Shown here one piece after another: positions 21,651-33,910 of a DNA stretch of 64,000 nucleotides (positions are counted from its first letter, which is position 1; every line of letters starts with the position of its first letter). Source of the DNA: Salminus brasiliensis (Eukaryota; Chordata; Actinopteri; Characiformes; Bryconidae); assembly GCF_030463535.1 (NCBI RefSeq), contig NC_132880.1, positions 34,831,842 through 34,895,841 of the forward strand. Reading direction: 5' to 3'. Position numbers and translations under genes: made by a program. Below the pieces are notes generated by a model. The model was not told where the DNA came from. It saw only the letters and a program-made list of their open reading frames with translations, and searched no databases.

Positions 21651-24600
21651 TTGCCAACTCTACATGAGGAGGGAAAAAACATTCTATTGTAGTCAATGTA
21701 AGATGAACAACTGCCAGATTCACAGAGTCAGAAAGTAAAAAACCTTGATTATGAATCTAGACCAGTAATATAGATCATCATCAGGGCTTGTAAGTTCTTT
21801 AAGCATTTTTCTGCACTCTAAATAGCCACGGTTAGATGGCTCTCTGATCCTTTTGATCTCCAATCATTGTCCTCAGCCCACTCCCTTTTATCCTATAATT
21901 GACTCTCTTAAGGGCAGAGATGCTGTATTCATCAGTGTGAATAAATAATATTTTGATCCTACAACAAGGAGCCCAATGAGCCCAAGGATAATGCAGCCCT
22001 TATTCATTCAAGGCATCTCTTGCCCTCTTCTAAAGACACCCACTCATCTGTTTGAGGACAGTCGATTACTTTCTTTAAAACATCAAATGACCCCCAGCCA
22101 ATGCATAATCAGGATGCAGTAAAGAGATCTCGACTTGGAAATCTGGTTAATATCCATCGTTCAGCATAACAAATGCATTAGTATGCTCTCATCTGACATT
22201 TAAAAACATTTGCCTGATGAACTTGTCGACAGGTTTAAGTAAGCTCATTATTACGAACATTCATGTGTCAAAACAACAGCATCCAAACACTGACATGATC
22301 ACATTTTCTGTGTGTTCACAAACCTTTTGGATTTTTTTTTTTTTTTTTTTTTTTTTGATGAAGTCTAATCACAATGTAAGGACCCTTACCTCTCACCCTT
22401 GGTAATCGCACACAGTTGCGGACCAAACCAACCATGCTGAGATTCTTAAGAAGCCTGGTCCTGAACGAACTCTGGAATCATTTGTTTGTGGTGAGAATGT
22501 GATCTGACCTTGATCCGACCCAACTGTCAGGTGTCCTCTGCTAGTTTGAGCTAAACGGTAATTTAACCTGGTATATTGCCCAGATACGTAAATACTACAC
22601 TTATGACTGCCATCTGTGCCGATGTTCTACAGATCTGACCAATGAGCAGAGAGACCATTCTCACATTGTGTGATATATTTTGGTGAGCTTGATATTTTCC
22701 CCAAACCAAGGGGAACGTGCTAAAAGTTTATAAACTTAAATGAATGGACAAGAGCAGCAAATCTATAGGTGAGAAAATCTATATATATAATCTATATATC
22801 TTACATCTTGTATTGGCTTGTATCTTCTATTGGCTAGTATTAGTCATGAATACTCTTGCTGTATGGGTACATTTTAATTAGTAGTTTCCAGTGTTAACTT
22901 GTAAATGTACATGTGCAACTTTTGTGTGCCGTCAGATTTTGAATGATCAGAAAGTGGACTACAGCTGGTTCTCAGTAATGTGCCATCAAACATGTCAGTC
23001 TTCTGCCCATTATCTTATGCATATTCCTATCTGTCAATACACATTACATAAGTATGTTCATTTTTATTTCCTGTTGTCTGCAAAGTATAGAACCTCCTTT
23101 GTGTCTGTAATGCATTTAGACAGGAGTTCCAAAATTAATGCAACCCATGACTTTCACTTTTTCATCCATGAATGTAGTTTTTAACTGGCCTGATTTGTCA
23201 GGATAACCATAAACTTGGCATCCCTGCTAGTGGGGGAAACACACGTATGCGGTGAAAAATGCAGTGTTTCAGGCTGCCATAGCGTCTGTGAAGCTTAAAA
23301 CCCTACTGTTATCACAGCAGTTTCACTATTTCTGCAGTTTTCTGTCTGTTCCACACGGTTTTACTGCTCTGGCTTCTGGCAGTTTTACTACTCATGCTTG
23401 GCACTAGATTTGAAGGGGCATTGCCTGTGCAACTTTAGCTTTGCGAGGATTCCCTTAGTTCTCAAGTGTGATGTGACCTGATGAAGAGATTTCAGAGGGC
23501 CTCAAGAGAAAAGCAGTTCAAACTTGAAGGTAATCAGTACTGATGCTTTTCACTGCTATAAGGGCATTGGAATCAAAGGGTTGTAGGGTGAGCACTAAAG
23601 ATCTGCAAGTATTTCTTATGCCCCTGATGATGTCTGTGTTCATGAGTCTTCGATAAGACTCAATGAAACAGTAAATATGTGGGTTGCTCAAGTGAGGTTA
23701 CCAGCGCTGTTCTCCCTACTGCAAGTCAGTGGAGCATTAACATGATTGTGAGGCTGTTATTTGAAGGTAATGTTACTGAATGTTACAAATGCTATATACT
23801 GTTATATAAGGTTTAAATCTAGCATGTAGAGCTGGCTATTAAATCAACACATCCCACCAGTTTTGGTATGTACAGATCAATGATTGTAAAAAAAAAAAAC
23901 GCTATGGTTCCATTCCCTTCTTTTCTACGGAAATAAAGTCAAAATCCGTAGCCAGACCCACCGACTCATTTAATAGACCCACCCCTTTGCCCAGACCAAG
24001 CGTGACATCCTCAGACAACCATCATTGAGTTTATAGTGCAGAAGCAAAGTGGATTTTCCCCTAAATGCCCAGTTTGTCTGCTAAGTGTGGGTAAAGGTGC
24101 AGTTCATGTAAGTTCCACTACAATTAGCTACTCCAAGTAATGAACATTAAGGGCACAATGCAGGTCCAGCAGACAGTTTCTTCCAGCCAAGGCTGTCAAT
24201 TACTTGATTCCTTAACATAATCAGGCATTTTTATGATAAAGTGGAATAATGTTTAAAGAGTTTCTGGGAGAAAATACAAAAAGGCCCCAATATTAGCACA
24301 GAGAAACCAGACAATGAGTTGGAAATTGGCTGTTTTCCATTTAAACATATGGGGATCGGTAGGGCTACACATCATACTGCAACCAGCCAGCAGAGACACT
24401 AGACCTGTGGTTGCTACGCTTTTCAGAAGTGCTGCCCATGTTTTCCACAGTCATTCATACAGTGCTGTGCAGATCAGTAGCCACAGAAAACAATAAATGT
24501 TATTGCCAAGTTCTAAATTACAAAATATTCCTGGAACTCCTGGAACCCCTATGGCTTCTACAACATACTCCAGCTACAGGTTCTCACAACTGGAAATTAC

Positions 24601-25588
24601 CTTCTCTATGAGGACCTGCCTCAGCTTCCCCATGCCTCAAAGACCATTTAGAGTCCATCAGTCTCCCTCCAGGCTCCTAATATGCTCACAAAGATCTTAT
24701 GAAGTCCATGGCCACCTGTCTTCCTCCTCATTACACTAGAGACTAACCTTCTCCCAGGCATTGCTCTTCCAAGCAATCAATTATACCTGTCTGTTTGCAG
24801 AGACCCAGGCCATGGAGAACTACATTCAGGAGGCTTTATTAGACTATTGACTTTGCCTATTTTAGAGGGTTCACCTTTGTGAAAAATATTTGTCTCATTG
24901 ATTTCAGAGGTCTCTGTGGTGGTTGTGGTCATCTTAGACACAGGTCTCATTGGACATTTGAAGCTTGCTTCGCCTTTCCAAAAGGGTGTGACTACAGCTG
25001 GACTGGAAGCCTTTGGTGCAGTTATCATGCTAACGTCAGATAACAGTCGGCAATTATAAATAGTAAACACTTAAACAGTAAGTAAACAGTACCACAAACA
25101 CTGCTGCAGCAAAGAATGTAGCATGAGGCAGCACTGGGGTCATTTGTGTTGGAGTTGAAGCTGTGCTTAGCTTGAGGTTACTTACCAGGCTGGCTAACCC
25201 TGCTACCATAAACAGTACAACACAAAAGCGGACATAATTCTGCCAGATGATTGAATACGCACTACAGAACATTGAGTTTTAGTATAAAAACAACATGTAG
25301 CTGTCATATCCGGTGGCAATAAGCACATTAAATTTCTGGATAGTACGATATATGCAACTGTCTTGGTTGGGGCAGTGAGCAATTTGTGTGTAAACTCAGC
25401 TCAGGAGCAAACCTAGCAATTAGTATACTGGCTTACTTGGCAGCCACATAAACAGTTAAATGCCAAACTGATCATAAACATACATCAGATAATTATGTAA
25501 TCACTGTATTATCAATGTATACCCATTCAGCACATTGTCACTAAAGATGATATATAACAGAGTAACAAGAAAACTCTGTGGAAAAAAA
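21651..25588. other. Non-coding stretch with candidate conserved block
   Basis: No exon found. About 21,820-22,240 is unique-looking DNA with transcription-factor-like AT motifs and purine/pyrimidine mixtures typical of conserved non-coding elements. A pure T run occupies 22,332-22,356. Minus-strand frames at 24,777-25,070 and 25,054-25,272 overlap a dispersed repeat and were not accepted. Parts of that repeat (TACCATAAACAGTA near 25,205) recur near 27,380 as TACCGTAAACAGTA. Confidence 0.35.
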
Positions 25589-25589
25589 C

Positions 25590-25800
25590 AGTCTGGCCAG
25601 TTTAAGCTGGTCAAGCTAACTGCCCAGATTAGCTAGGGAATTATTTTGTTTCAGTTTTATGGTTTAGCTGGTCTACAATTATGATCAGCCAGCCCAAGCT
25701 AGATAAGCAGTATGACCAGCATGTTTGACCAGCATGACCAAAAAGACCAAGCTGGTCACCCTGCATAACCAGCAAGACTAGAAAGAGCAAGATGGTTCTG
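25590..25800. repeat. CCAGC/GCTGG fold-back repeat
   Basis: Dense short inverted motifs such as CCAGTTTAAGCTGGTCAAGC, GACCAGCATGTTTGACCAGC and AAGACCAAGCTGGTCACCC. Such arrays of TGGTCATGCTGG-type words are a common dispersed palindromic element in fish DNA. Confidence 0.7.
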
Positions 25801-25865
25801 AATATTAGGTAAATGCAACCTACAAAACAACACAACAGATTCCACCCTACCATCATTTATTTAAC

Positions 25866-26820
25866 AAAAACTAGGCCAAAATGCAGACACAGCGTGTGAA
25901 AACTAAGCACACCCTCACTGCTTCCATAGGAATTGGTAGGAGCCAGGTGCTGCTAATCAAATGCCCCTTAATTAATTGATTTTCAGCAAGTGTGACCACC
26001 TCTATGAAAGCAGAGGTTTTGGCAGTTTGCTGGTCTGGTGCATTTAGGTGTGTGTTAACACAATGCCTAGGAGGAAAGACATCAGCAATGATCTTACAGA
26101 AGCAATTGCTGCTGCCCATTAATCTGGGAAGGGTTATAATGGCATTTCCAAACAATTAGAATTCTACAGCGTTCTACAGTGAGAAAGACTATTCACAGGT
26201 GGAAAATATTCAAACATCCAATTATCCCAGGAATGGACATCTCACAGTCATTGAGTCAGCCATGAACTCCTCTGTATACCAATGTATTTAAATGTGAGTC
26301 CATCTAACCAACAGCTAAAGCTTGGCTGAAACTGGGTCATGCAACAGGACAATAATCCCTAGCACACCAGCAAATCTACAACAGAACACCAGAAAAAGAA
26401 AAGGATCAAGGTGATGTAATGGCCAAATCAAGGTCAAGACTTAGACCCAATAGAAATGCTGTGGTGGGACCTTAAGATAGCTGTTCATTAACAAATGCCT
26501 GCATAAACTTAATGAACTAGAGCAATTCTGTAAAGAGAGTGGGCCAAAATACAGAAAAACGTTAGTTTAAATGATTGCTGCAAAAGGTGGTTCTACAAAC
26601 TATTGATTCATATGATGTTCTTAGTTTTTCAGACATGACTTTTCCATTTTGGTTTCATTTTTGTTAAATAAATAATGACATGGTGCAATCTGTTGTGTGG
26701 TGTTGTTCATCCGAGGTTGTTTCCTGATTTTCCTGATTTTAAGACCAGAAGTCCTGATGCGTAAAACCATAGAATTCAAAGAGGGTGTACTTTGTTTTTC
26801 ACATGACTGTATATTGGTCT
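25866..26820 (+). mobile_element. Degenerate Tc1-like transposon, plus orientation
   Basis: Terminal sequences AAACTAGGCCAAAATGCAGA... and GTACTTTGTTTTTCACATGA bound it. Inside, sense-strand transposase landmarks appear in order: ATGCCTAGGAGGAAAGACAT (start), AGAAGCAATTGCTGCTGCCC, GGGAAGGGTTATAATGGCAT and CAGTGAGAAAGACTATTCAC. A large deletion follows, then CAGTCATTGAGTCAGCCATG, GGGTCATGCAACAGGACAAT, AATCCCTAGCACACCAGCAA, AGAAATGCTGTGGTGGGACC and GCTGCAAAAGGTGGTTCTAC. The middle of the gene, carrying part of the DDE catalytic domain, is missing, and stops are present. It belongs to a different Tc1 subfamily from the copies at 15.7, 20.6 and 33.0 kb. Confidence 0.9.
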
Positions 26821-27028
26821 TACAAAGTGCTCTATTTTTTCAGTACATTTAATCTCAAGCTCACCTTTTCCTTTCTTCTTTTTGCCTAATACTTGTCTGT
26901 TTATGTGCAGTTATATGTTTCGCTACTGTAGGACTGCAATTTCTTTCGGGATCAATATAAATTACTTCTATTAATCTGCTGCATTATAAGAAATTCTATG
27001 CTTTTCATTAAACTACATTCTATTTTGA

Positions 27029-27245
27029 TTGAAAGTTAAAGGTAAAAAATGTGTTTTCCAAGTAGTCAAAAAGACAGGTACGTGAGGACTGCGTTTAGTT
27101 TTGGCTGAATGGGAAAGGTGAAAAAACATCGTTTTTAAATGGCTGAAAAGACATTTGTGTGAGGAAGTTTTTCTACGTTTTGGCAGAAAGTGAACTGTGG
27201 AAAGACATCTTTTCCAAGTGGTTGAAAAGACGAGGACGTATGTCT
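27029..27245. repeat. Three imperfect ~79-bp tandem repeats
   Basis: The pattern GAAAGGTGAAAAAACATC...TGGCTGAAAAGACA...TTTTCTACGTTTTGGC occurs three times with substitutions; the TTTTGGC landmark ends at 27,105 and 27,184, a period of 79. On the minus strand this gives an 84-codon frame (27,013-27,267) of repeating KT..SH..LF..LKT units, which I regard as a by-product. Confidence 0.7.
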
Positions 27246-27265
27246 GTAATGTTTTAGTGCAACTC

Positions 27266-30164
27266 ACAGTGAGTTTTAGCAGGGGGTTGACGGTTGATGG
27301 CAGGGGGGTTGTTTTGTGTGTGTTCAGTCTTGCTTAGGCAATGCACTAACTTGCCAATTATCATGCTGACTTACTTGCCTACCGTAAACAGTAAAAAAAT
27401 AGTAAGGTGATAATATTCTCCTGACAGATTGTGTATGCTGTATACTTTTGGATCATTTTTTAAAATAATAAACAACAACAATAAGAACATCAGCACACAT
27501 TTTCAGTCCAGTTAAAGCAAATCTTATCCGTAAACAGACGCCATGTTAAGCATTACGAGAACCTCCATTCATATTTCAAACTGTGGCTGGGCTCCTCATT
27601 TATAACATCTGATGTAGTACAGTAGTAGCCAGCTCAACAGTGGTACACACAAAATGGTGTTGACTGAATCTGCTAACACAGCCTTACATACACTGACCTC
27701 TAACATTCTGAATGTGCTCAATGGTCTGAGGTGGAACGTGGAGCTGGACACATTTGTGGTGAGAGTGAAGATATTGTAAAGCTCCTAAATCTTACAGAAA
27801 TGTGTGTGTGTCCCTTTTTCCAAGAAACTATCCCCAGTTAATTATAATTATGACTCCAGGAACAGGGAGCTTCTGGTGCTAGTGGAAGAGGTGCTGGAGG
27901 ACATCTCTTAGGCTTAAGAAAAAAACTTGAAAGGATTCATACAACTAACCTGGACATAAATTACTGGACATCCAGGTAAAGATCACTCTACATAAATATC
28001 TGAGAAGTACTGGTGGCCTGAAATCCTGATGTCAACACTTGGGTTCTGTTTGGGCTGTCTGTGCCAGTATTCAGCTACACTTTCCAGCAGGTCAAATGGC
28101 TCCAGTATTTTTGTAGCAAGCAAACCTGGCCTGATATATCTTTTCACTACTTCATTTAAATGTACTCAGTACATGCTAGACCAGGAGCTTGGACAGGTGT
28201 CGGATTGAAGAGCCATGTGGGCCTTATCGGGGATATCCTTCCATGCTGATGGAGCCAGGGGTGCTTTCTTCCTCTTACCTTTAGCTTCTCTGGGCCTCTC
28301 TCAACTTCATCAGTCAACTAATCTTCAGCTCCACCTATATATGACCACCTCGGCTTTAACCACACACACACTGCTTGTTAAAATCTTATTAAAACGTATG
28401 TGCCTGTTGTTTACCGGATTATGTCTTTAATCATGTTCACACAAACATACCAGTGCAGGAAGATGTGCACTGAAAAACATGTGATCATTAAATTCACTTT
28501 ATGGAATGCATGGACTTCTTTGTTAGTTTAATTTATTTATTTCCAAAAATGCAACCTTCAAGCCCTAGTTTCATCAATTGCCAAATGCAAATGCAATTAA
28601 GAGCATTAATATTTGACGGAATGCAATAATGTATCACTTGTCCTCACTCCACACCTGACCAACCCTAATGCCTCAATTGTCAAACTTGAAGGCGTTACAG
28701 CTTGTTGTTTCTTTCCTCCACCATGAAACAACAGAGCCATCATGTGGTAGAAAATTGTGCTTTCTGGAAATAGCCAATCCTCTGGATTCTTTGTAAGAGT
28801 AGTACAGGTGTGGTATTCTTGGCTAAGTATCCAGAGTATAAAGATCATGAAGTATTGCACCATTTGAACTAGTTACAACTGATATTATATGTTAGCTATA
28901 TTTCCATAATTTTCTTTTTCTGACATTTTTGTAGTTCTGTTCTTCCTCAGAAGATAAAAACATTAGATTTCATTCACTTATAATAGCAATATGTTCTTTA
29001 GAGATGATAAAAAGGGCTCTCTTAAATGGTTTCACTGGAGAAACTACGACTGCAGAAAAGGATCCATGATGCAACTCTTTCTAGCACAAATGAGGAAAAT
29101 TAGTTCTGAAGACTGCAGCCTATAAATATTAACAGCCAGTATGTAATTAATGAGAGAATTTGATCATTTAATTTTGTGTGTGCAATGTTTTTAAAAATGT
29201 TAAATCCCACTTTGAAAATTAAATGGTTTTGCTCTGAAGCATCAACAAATGAATGCTCTCTCATCACCCCGGGAGTTCAACAGAAAATATTCAGGGTGCA
29301 TTAGGCAGAAACAATTGATCAAAACGGGCTAATTAATGTATGTGTTTTACATATATTTTTCCACATCATTTATTAATGACATTTAATGTATTTGTTTTTA
29401 TTTTCTCAAACGAAACACAGACTATCAAATATTACAGGCATACCTCATTAGCAACACACAGCCGAGAGCATCCCATGCATTTTTAAAGGGCACAATTCAC
29501 AATAACTGTTGCCTTCAAAGGCATTTTATTGCCTACTGTGGCTTGTGCAGTGGAAAGTAATGACGGAAATGAGCTCAGGCCTGTTTTTGGCTCTTAGGTA
29601 GATTCCTATAGGAAGTGCTGAGAGACAGAAGGATGCAAGGGTTGACCTGTCTGTGGGACGCTGGTCCATCACGCTCATTTTGATTAATAAAAAACATCAG
29701 TTTAGGTGAAGCTGGCATCTTTCTTATCTTTGACGCATTGGATACTGGATATGAAGGGGGGGGTTAAAGTTTGCTTGTCGAGAGATCCTTTAAGGCCTTT
29801 GCCTTATGACATTAAGTCATTCACAACATTCATTGCGTTCTACCATGATCACAGACATACTGAAAAATTACTGCTTACAGTCATTTTCTCCTGAAGTGGT
29901 CGTTGTGTTTGATTGCATCACAGCCAAGACTGTTACGAAACCATTTTCAGGTTTTGGAAATGTTTCTGTTTAACTGGATTTTCTTTTCAGTGAAGGGACA
30001 ACAGTGCCAGAGCTCCATGATATGTCACTTCCATGTACTAAACTCTGATTATTCAGCTATACATATATTCATCTCCCTATCTGCTTTTTCCTGGTGAGGG
30101 TCATGGTGGGTCTGGGGTCTACCTGGTAAATACAGTTTTCTATGGCACCTTTGAGAAAGCTTCA
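27266..30164. other. Non-coding stretch with candidate conserved block
   Basis: No splice-supported exon. Around 29,080-29,560 the sequence is non-repetitive and AT-motif-rich (CAGCCAGTATGTAATTAATG, CAATTGATCAAAACGGGC, TAATTAATG), consistent with enhancer-type conserved DNA, unproven. Short frames at 28,215-28,430 and 28,606-28,863 have no motif. Confidence 0.35.
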
Positions 30165-30214
<50 letters not shown>

Positions 30215-30215
30215 T

Positions 30216-30249
<34 letters not shown>
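30165..30249. repeat. Compound (GT)n(GA)n microsatellite
   Basis: About 13 GT units followed by about 28 GA units with two TGA interruptions. Confidence 0.95.
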
Positions 30250-30253
<4 letters not shown>

Positions 30254-30439
30254 TTGATTGCCACTTTAAATTGCCCACAGTTCTCACCCTCAAACAGGCC
30301 TGACTCCCAAAAAATAAAACCTTAACACAGAGTTTAAAGAGCCCCCTCTTTGCTGCAGAGCATTATCTAAGCAAACATTTGCCCGTGCTCATCTAATACT
30401 GCGAAGCTACTAAGGGCTTTGGCTGAGAGAGATCATTTG

Positions 30440-30690
30440 GTGTTGTTTGTACATAAACTATATGTCCAGAAATACACCCCTACTAATTAGTGAGCTCAGC
30501 TATACGTTAAGGTGCACCAAGTGCTGACACAGGCGATGAACTGCACACACAGCTTCTTTACTCTCAAGGCAGCAGTAGCTCTGAAGTAAAAAAAAAAAAA
30601 AGGACATTGCTCAGATAGTGTTTCACTTTAAACTCATGAAGTTCAGACCTCATGTTATCCAACAATAAAGATAAGTATATGTACAAGCAG
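30440..30690 (+). mobile_element. Diverged Tc1-like MITE (family C-like)
   Basis: TATGTCCAGAAATACACCCC, CTCAGCTATACGTTAAGGTG, CACCAAGTGCTGACACAGG and CACACACAGCTTCTTTACTC follow the order of family C at 9.36 kb (GTTTGTGGACACC, CAGCTACTTTAAGTGG, CACCCATTGCTGAC, CACACAGCTTGTCTAGTC). It is strongly diverged and has an A-run at 30,588. Confidence 0.6.
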
Positions 30691-30797
30691 CAACTATTGG
30701 GATGAAGTGATCCTATATTTTGAAATGTGTGGTTTGCATTTATGAGGGGTGAAATATGCGCTTTACATTAACTACCGGGGCTGTCTCTAGCTATTAG

Positions 30798-30915
30798 TGG
30801 GGGCAGTGGTGGCTATTGATGACAGGGTTGTGGGTTTGATACCCTTCACCCTCTCTGCTCCCCGGGCACTGCAGCAAATGCACAAATGGTGTGTATGGTT
30901 GTCTTTGTCCATAGG
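30798..30915 (+). mobile_element. SINE family A, forward, rearranged
   Basis: GGGGGCAGTGGTGGCTATTG then ATGACAGGGTTGTGGGTTTG and ATACCC carries the tRNA-like head with box B. The box A part (CAGCGGTTAGAGC) is deleted. It continues with CTCCCCGGGCACTGCAGC. Confidence 0.7.
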
Positions 30916-30942
30916 ATCCCCTATAGAAGCAAATGGCAGTAA

Positions 30943-31098
30943 GTCTATGGTAAAGGTGCACGTATTTGTCACGGTACTATGTACAGCAAAATGTATTCTC
31001 TCAACAGTGGCAGTGTGCCAAGCCCAGGTATCAAACCCACAACCCTGTCATCAATAGCTCAGAGCTCTAACTGCTGAACCACCACTGCACCACACCAT
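30943..31098 (-). mobile_element. SINE family A, reverse, internally deleted
   Basis: Begins with GGTAAAGGTGCACGTATTTG then TCACGGTAC (tail end), then CAACAGTGGCAGTGTGCCAA and the inverted head TCAAACCCACAACCCTGTCA...CTGAACCACCACTGC. Together with the forward copy 30 bases upstream it makes an inverted SINE pair. Confidence 0.75.
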
Positions 31099-32255
31099 TG
31101 CGTTTGGTTGTGAGAGAATAGATTTCTGGAGCCATGTTTCATTCTGTAGTCAGCAGAATCATATCCACATCGGTTAGTCCATGTCTAATCTGGATGTAAA
31201 AGTAAAAATTACTGAATTTTTGGTGTTAGCTCACTCGCAGGAAGCACAGTTTGCATTTAGTCTTCTGTGGCATTCAGAAGGAAAATGTACACAAGAGGAA
31301 ATGTGTATGGTCTGAACCACTCTTTTTACCACAGGGTGTGATTAGAGGGGATTTTCCAAAGCCCCCATTCATTTCTGCCATTCCGAAATCCACCTTAGAC
31401 CTGCAACATATACAGATGTGATGGTGACTAGACAATACAACATGAAAGATGCCCAAATTAGAAATACACCACAACAACGTCAGAAGTTAAAGGGAAATAA
31501 AGAGCACATATCCATCTGGAGTGAAGAAACAGGGAGAAAGAGGCAGATTGGGCCCAGAATACTGCTAAAACCACAAATTAGTTCAATTGAGTATTTTCTT
31601 GCTCCTGATGTGAAGCTTGTTAAAATACAAAAAAGTGACCATAATGACCAAGGCTGGACATTTTAATCATTTTTCTTTTCTTATTTTTACTACCCATGTG
31701 CTGGGTTAAGGTAGTTGATTTGTTTTTCTGGCCCTTTCTGTTTCTCTCTCTTGTCACTCTTTTAATCCAGCATTTGGGTTTGTACTGTGAAATCAGCTTC
31801 TGGACTGGTTTATTTTACGCAGCAGTTAGGTTGCATAACTTTTCTGTGCATATGTAGAAAAAATTAAGTGTTACAAAGTGTGTGCTTTTCAATGATTGTG
31901 ATTAAGTGATTATGAATATGATTCAAATACCTTAGTTTTATGGTAGTTATATAGCTGTAAATATGTGTCGGAACACACCTGAATTTAGCAGATTGATTAA
32001 TATTTGTTCAAGCACAAAGCCTTTATTGAATAATGAACAGTTCACTGTGATCAGATATAACCGATGAACATGAGCCACCATATGCTTCATCTTCATCAGC
32101 ATATGAAGCATACACTCTGGGTTGACCTTGCTGGGGTTTAAGTGAATGGCAGTTTAATAACATAGTTAATTATCAGTAGATATTTAGGGCTATTTATAAA
32201 CAAGAACATTAATTCTGAATTTGCAAACACAGAGCACAAGACTATAGAGCATGTC
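31099..32255. other. Non-coding stretch
   Basis: No gene recognised. The frame at 31,418-31,666 has no known motif. A 10-bp palindrome TATGCTTCAT / ATGAAGCATA lies near 32,082. Confidence 0.4.
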
Positions 32256-32258
32256 AGT

Positions 32259-32285
32259 ATAGTAAAGTAAAGTAAAGTAAAGTAA
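32259..32285. repeat. (AGTAA)n microsatellite
   Basis: Five tandem AGTAA units. Confidence 0.9.
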
Positions 32286-32344
32286 CTAAATTCTTCAGGA
32301 ATAGGTAATACCTACTCTAATAGAGAAAGTTCACAACAGTGAGC

Positions 32345-32600
32345 AAGGAAAACGTTGAACCTCTTTAGACCCTGCGTCCTCATATGGGGACATTACATTT
32401 CTGTCTCTCTGCACCACGATACTTGACCATTTTTTAAAACTTTGACCCTTTGGCCTCATACGAGGACATTTTTTGGGGGAAAAAGACTTTCTGTACAAAG
32501 ACTGAGTTTATTTTTTATACCTGTTAGGTCCTACTCAGGAGGTTAAAACTGATGGTCCATTGTACAAAATGTTTTACTCATCATGTAGGAAATGTGAAAA
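32345..32600. repeat. Dispersed repeat with 'CCTCATATGGGGAC' motif
   Basis: Contains ACCCTGCGTCCTCATATGGG and, 80 bases on, TTGGCCTCATACGAGGACAT, then TTAGGTCCTACTCAGGAGG. These words resemble a dispersed fish DNA-transposon remnant. Class not determined. Confidence 0.4.
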
Positions 32601-32694
32601 TTAAAAAAACGTGTCAGTCTAAACAGAACAAGAGCTTCTTTCTACCATTCTGCCTAAAATGTGATAAAAAAGTAAATAACAAAAGCTTGGTTTC

Positions 32695-32830
32695 ACAGTT
32701 TCTAACTGTCGAAGATTAGCACCTATTTGGTGAAGTGTCTTTAAGTGTCTTGCTAATGGGTGATTTACATCTTTTTGTTTGTGTCAGAGCCAGATGGCAA
32801 ATACTTTGGGGATTATTCTCTATAGAGCTA
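32695..32830 (+). repeat. Direct repeat, left copy
   Basis: TTTCTAACTGTCGAAGATTAGCACCT-type sequence followed by TTTGTTTGTGTCAGAGCCAG. A diverged copy in the same orientation lies at 34,485-34,590. The two flank a Tc1-like element. Confidence 0.55.
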
Positions 32831-33039
32831 GTTTTTCACTGCTTTAAACTATGACTGCTACACTTATGCATGAAAAAACATAATAATAATAATAATAATA
32901 CACAAGAAAAAAGTAAAAGATGCCATTTTAATTTCCATCTTTAACAGTTTCAAAATAAAAAGTGCCCAAAACTCATGTTTGCATGTTCAGTACTCCCTTT
33001 CACTAATCATCACAGCCACAGCGTGTTGAGAGTCTTATT

Positions 33040-33910
33040 TCCATCTAGTCTTTCTCACTAAAGGCAGGTAGTTCTGTAAGAATCTTGGACCATCTTGCAT
33101 TTTTTTAAATTTTTTTTAAGTCTATCCACAAATCTCCAATGATGTTTAGGGTGGCGGACTGTGAGGCCCATAGCAAAATCTTCAGCCTGCGCTTCTTGGT
33201 TATGTATTTTGAAGTATATTCAGATTATTACCCTACTGCATCTCATTTAATCTCCAGCTTTTTTGTACACAGTGTCCTGTTTGCTCCCAGAATTTGCTGG
33301 TACATAATCCTATTCTTCCCTCCATCTGTGAAATGTTCCTTAGGGCCACTGGCTGCAACACAAACCAAAAGCATGATCTATCCACCCTGTGCTTAAAAGT
33401 TGGAAAGGTGTTCTTTTCATGACATTTTGCTAATTTTATTCCCCAAACATACCTTTGCTTTGCTCACTGTGGTCAAAACTTTTTGTTTCAACTTAAAGAG
33501 TTGACAGAAAGAGTTTCCAAACTGAAAGAGTTTCCAAAATGCAGCAGGCTTATTTAAACGTTCATTTGATAATTCTTCCATGAAGGTCACATTTGAGCAG
33601 ATAAGCCCTTGTGCACCTCCACTCCGGAGTCTGCCAAATCTTCCGTAAGGTCTTTTGCAGTCAATCTCTCTATTAGTTCTCTCAGGCAGTTTTTCACAGT
33701 CTTCCAGAACTTAGCTTGACCATTTGAACTGCCATCTTATTGCGAACTGAGAAAACATCTATCTGGAAACACTTAGCTGTCTTCTTATAGTCTTTATGGG
33801 CACTAGTTTCTTTTATTTCAGTTCTTGGCAGCTGCGTAGAGGAGCCCATGGCTGCTGTTGGTTTGTCTCTAGATTTGAGGAGTCAGAGCATTTATAAAGC
33901 TTTAAATTTG
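33040..33910 (-). mobile_element. Degenerate Tc1-like transposon, minus orientation, other subfamily
   Basis: Antisense transposase landmarks run in order: CACAAATCTCCAATGATGTT, ACTGTGAGGCCCATAGCAAA, AATCTTCAGCCTGCGCTTCT, CCCTCCATCTGTGAAATGTT, GGCCACTGGCTGCAACACAA, GCATGATCTATCCACCCTG, TTCTTCCATGAAGGTCACAT, CCACTCCGGAGTCTGCCAAA, GGTCTTTTGCAGTCAATC, GCGAACTGAGAAAACATCTA and AGAGGAGCCCATGGCTGCTG (the start region). Internal deletions and stops are present. A TATA-like segment follows (GCATTTATAAAGCTTTAAA), as in intact relatives. Dead copy. Confidence 0.85.

Noticed and set aside
24777..25272. Two adjacent minus-strand frames with a hydrophobic segment (FCVVLFMVAGLASLV)
   Set aside because: No splice support; part of the DNA (TACCATAAACAGTA) is a dispersed repeat recurring near 27.4 kb.
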